Shown here: piece by piece, positions 63,100 through 64,000 of the stretch
How positions within the stretch are numbered: position 1 is the first letter of the stretch
How the letters are laid out: each line of letters opens with the position of its first letter
Origin: Streptosporangium sp. NBC_01495
GTDB lineage: Bacteria > Actinomycetota > Actinomycetes > Streptosporangiales > Streptosporangiaceae
Assembly: GCF_036250735.1 (NCBI RefSeq)
Contig: NZ_CP109430.1
Span: forward strand, 806,001 to 870,000
DNA: 64,000 bases
Reading direction: 5' to 3'
Position numbers and translations under genes: made by a program
The notes under the pieces: model-generated
What the model was told of the DNA's origin: nothing
The model's database searches: none
The model's input: the letters and a program-made list of their open reading frames with translations, nothing else

Positions 63100-64000
63100 G
63101 TGAGCGCACGGGCCCGCATCGTGGGCTGGATGCTCGTGGTCGTCGGCCTCGCCCTGAGCGTCTCGGTGTTCGCCACCTGGACCATCCTGCTGGCCACGCT
63201 CGAAAACCGGGTGAACGCCGAGCTGGCCAACGAGATGGAGAAACTCCGCAAGTACGCAGAGAGTTCGTCCGCCTCTCCGAGGGCGATGCTTGAGGACTAC
63301 ATGGCGGTCAACGCGCCCGACCGCCACGAGACCTTCTTCGTGATCGTGGACGGTAAGGCCCGATGGGTCACGTACGCCGACCCCCCGGCCGTACTGGACA
63401 CCGACGAGGCGCTCGTGGCGCGGATGGCCGCCGCGACCGAGCCCGAGCAGGACTGGGCCACCAGTACGGCCGGGCGCGTCCGCTGGGCGGTCATGCCCGT
63501 GATCGCCGACGGCGAGATCGAGGGCTCCTTCGTGGCCATCGTCTTCTACGACCTCGAACGCCAGGAGATCGTCGAGGCGGTGCGCGTGCTGGGCCTCACC
63601 GCGCTGGCGGCGCTGCTCCTGGCCGGGGCCGCCGGCTGGTTCGTCGCGGGAAGGGTTCTCGCCCCCGTACGGCTGGTCCGCCAGACGGCGGAGCGGATCG
63701 GTGGCTCCGGCGATCTCAGCCGGCGCCTCGCCGTCTCCGGCGACGACGACGTCTCCGCGCTGGCCGCGACCTTCAACCACATGCTCGACCGGCTGGAACG
63801 TGCCTTCGCCGTGCAGCGCGACTTCCTCGACGACGCCGGCCACGAGCTGCGCACCCCGATCACGGTCGTCCGCGGCCACCTCGAACTCATGGGCGACGAC
63901 CCCGGGGAACGGGCGGCCACCCTGGCCCTGGTCACCGACGAGCTGGGACGGATGAACAGGCTCGTCGACGACCTGATCATGCTCGCCAGGTCCGAGCAGC
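63100..64000 (+). CDS. Sensor histidine kinase (3' end outside window)
   Basis: 300 residues are visible and the frame stays open at the edge. Order: GTG start, membrane helix (GWMLVVVGLALSVSVFATWTI), extracytoplasmic sensor of about 130 residues (ESSSASPRAMLEDYMAVN onward), second helix (ALAALLLAGAAGWFVAG), HAMP (VLAPVRLVRQTAERIG), then HisKA with H248 in DDAGHELRTPIT. The ATP-binding domain lies beyond the window. No response regulator is seen upstream, so it may follow downstream. Confidence 0.88.
   Translation, partial: MSARARIVGWMLVVVGLALSVSVFATWTILLATLENRVNAELANEMEKLRKYAESSSASPRAMLEDYMAVNAPDRHETFFVIVDGKARWVTYADPPAVLDTDEALVARMAAATEPEQDWATSTAGRVRWAVMPVIADGEIEGSFVAIVFYDLERQEIVEAVRVLGLTALAALLLAGAAGWFVAGRVLAPVRLVRQTAERIGGSGDLSRRLAVSGDDDVSALAATFNHMLDRLERAFAVQRDFLDDAGHELRTPITVVRGHLELMGDDPGERAATLALVTDELGRMNRLVDDLIMLARSEQ

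Noticed and set aside
62915..63103. 62-residue Thr/Ala/Val-rich frame whose stop overlaps the histidine kinase start (GTGA)
   Set aside because: The overlap is suggestive, but the sequence is a low-complexity translation of a GGCGACGG-type repeat, overlaps the 62551 gene out of frame and lacks a ribosome site.

Overview
The window looks like chromosome of a very GC-rich, filamentous-type actinomycete, most plausibly a Streptosporangiales member (Streptosporangium/Nonomuraea-like). The reasons are the GTG starts, GTGA/ATGA junctions and leaderless -10 promoters, together with actinomycete-restricted families (DUF6758, DUF3107, DUF574 methyltransferases, XRE-DUF5753/DUF397 pairs, DUF6879, mycosin-like subtilases, AdnAB). 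I saw no rRNA, tRNA, CRISPR array or transposase.

Layout. 0-6 kb: housekeeping-type singletons (Asp-box propeller protein cut by the window edge, Nudix hydrolase, DUF6758, metallo-beta-lactamase-fold protein directly joined to a RecB-type Fe-S nuclease, MpaB-like oxygenase, alpha/beta hydrolase). 6-33 kb: a block whose gene order (RhlE-type helicase, MiaE-like ferritin-fold protein, DUF3107, TetR, MoeZ, alkyltransferase-like protein, AdnA, AdnB) matches, as I remember it, the M. tuberculosis Rv3211-Rv3201c neighbourhood. Two local expansions interrupt it: a tandem triplication of about 1 kb modules encoding small secreted His/Cys/Asn-rich peptides (11.4-14.4 kb), and two tandem copies of a membrane-protein/mycosin pair (17-21.6 kb). 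A large teichoic-acid-type glycerophosphotransferase precedes adnAB. The adnA-adnB junction holds two minicistrons linked by repeated GTGCTGA stop/start overlaps, and AdnB carries a long low-complexity insert built on a hexamer microsatellite.

33.2-39.7 kb: a polysaccharide cassette (truncated O-antigen-ligase-like gene, methyltransferase, flippase, asparagine synthase, GT4 glycosyltransferase) bracketed by a 176 bp direct repeat of the adnB 3' end, so it appears to have entered exactly at the adnB stop codon; the remembered synteny also stops there. 39.7-48 kb: accessory metabolism and regulation (FMN reductase/TetR, MFS exporter, TetR/P450 with a strong nested operator, two DUF574 methyltransferases, PPOX flavoprotein). 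48-54.3 kb: a membrane HAAS protein and a regulatory cluster (two DUF6879 proteins, two XRE-DUF5753 regulators, DUF397, a hypothetical, an anti-sigma-type ATPase). 54.4-57.7 kb: a secreted penicillin-acylase-family enzyme with a discoidin domain. 57.9-62.4 kb: a three-gene, translationally coupled siderophore operon (ATP-grasp ligase and two IucA/IucC-type synthetases) behind a clear IdeR/DmdR iron box. The window ends inside a sensor histidine kinase.

The most unusual items are the triplicated peptide modules with conserved leader hairpins, the adnB-flanked island, the adnA-adnB minicistron relay and the AdnB microsatellite linker.
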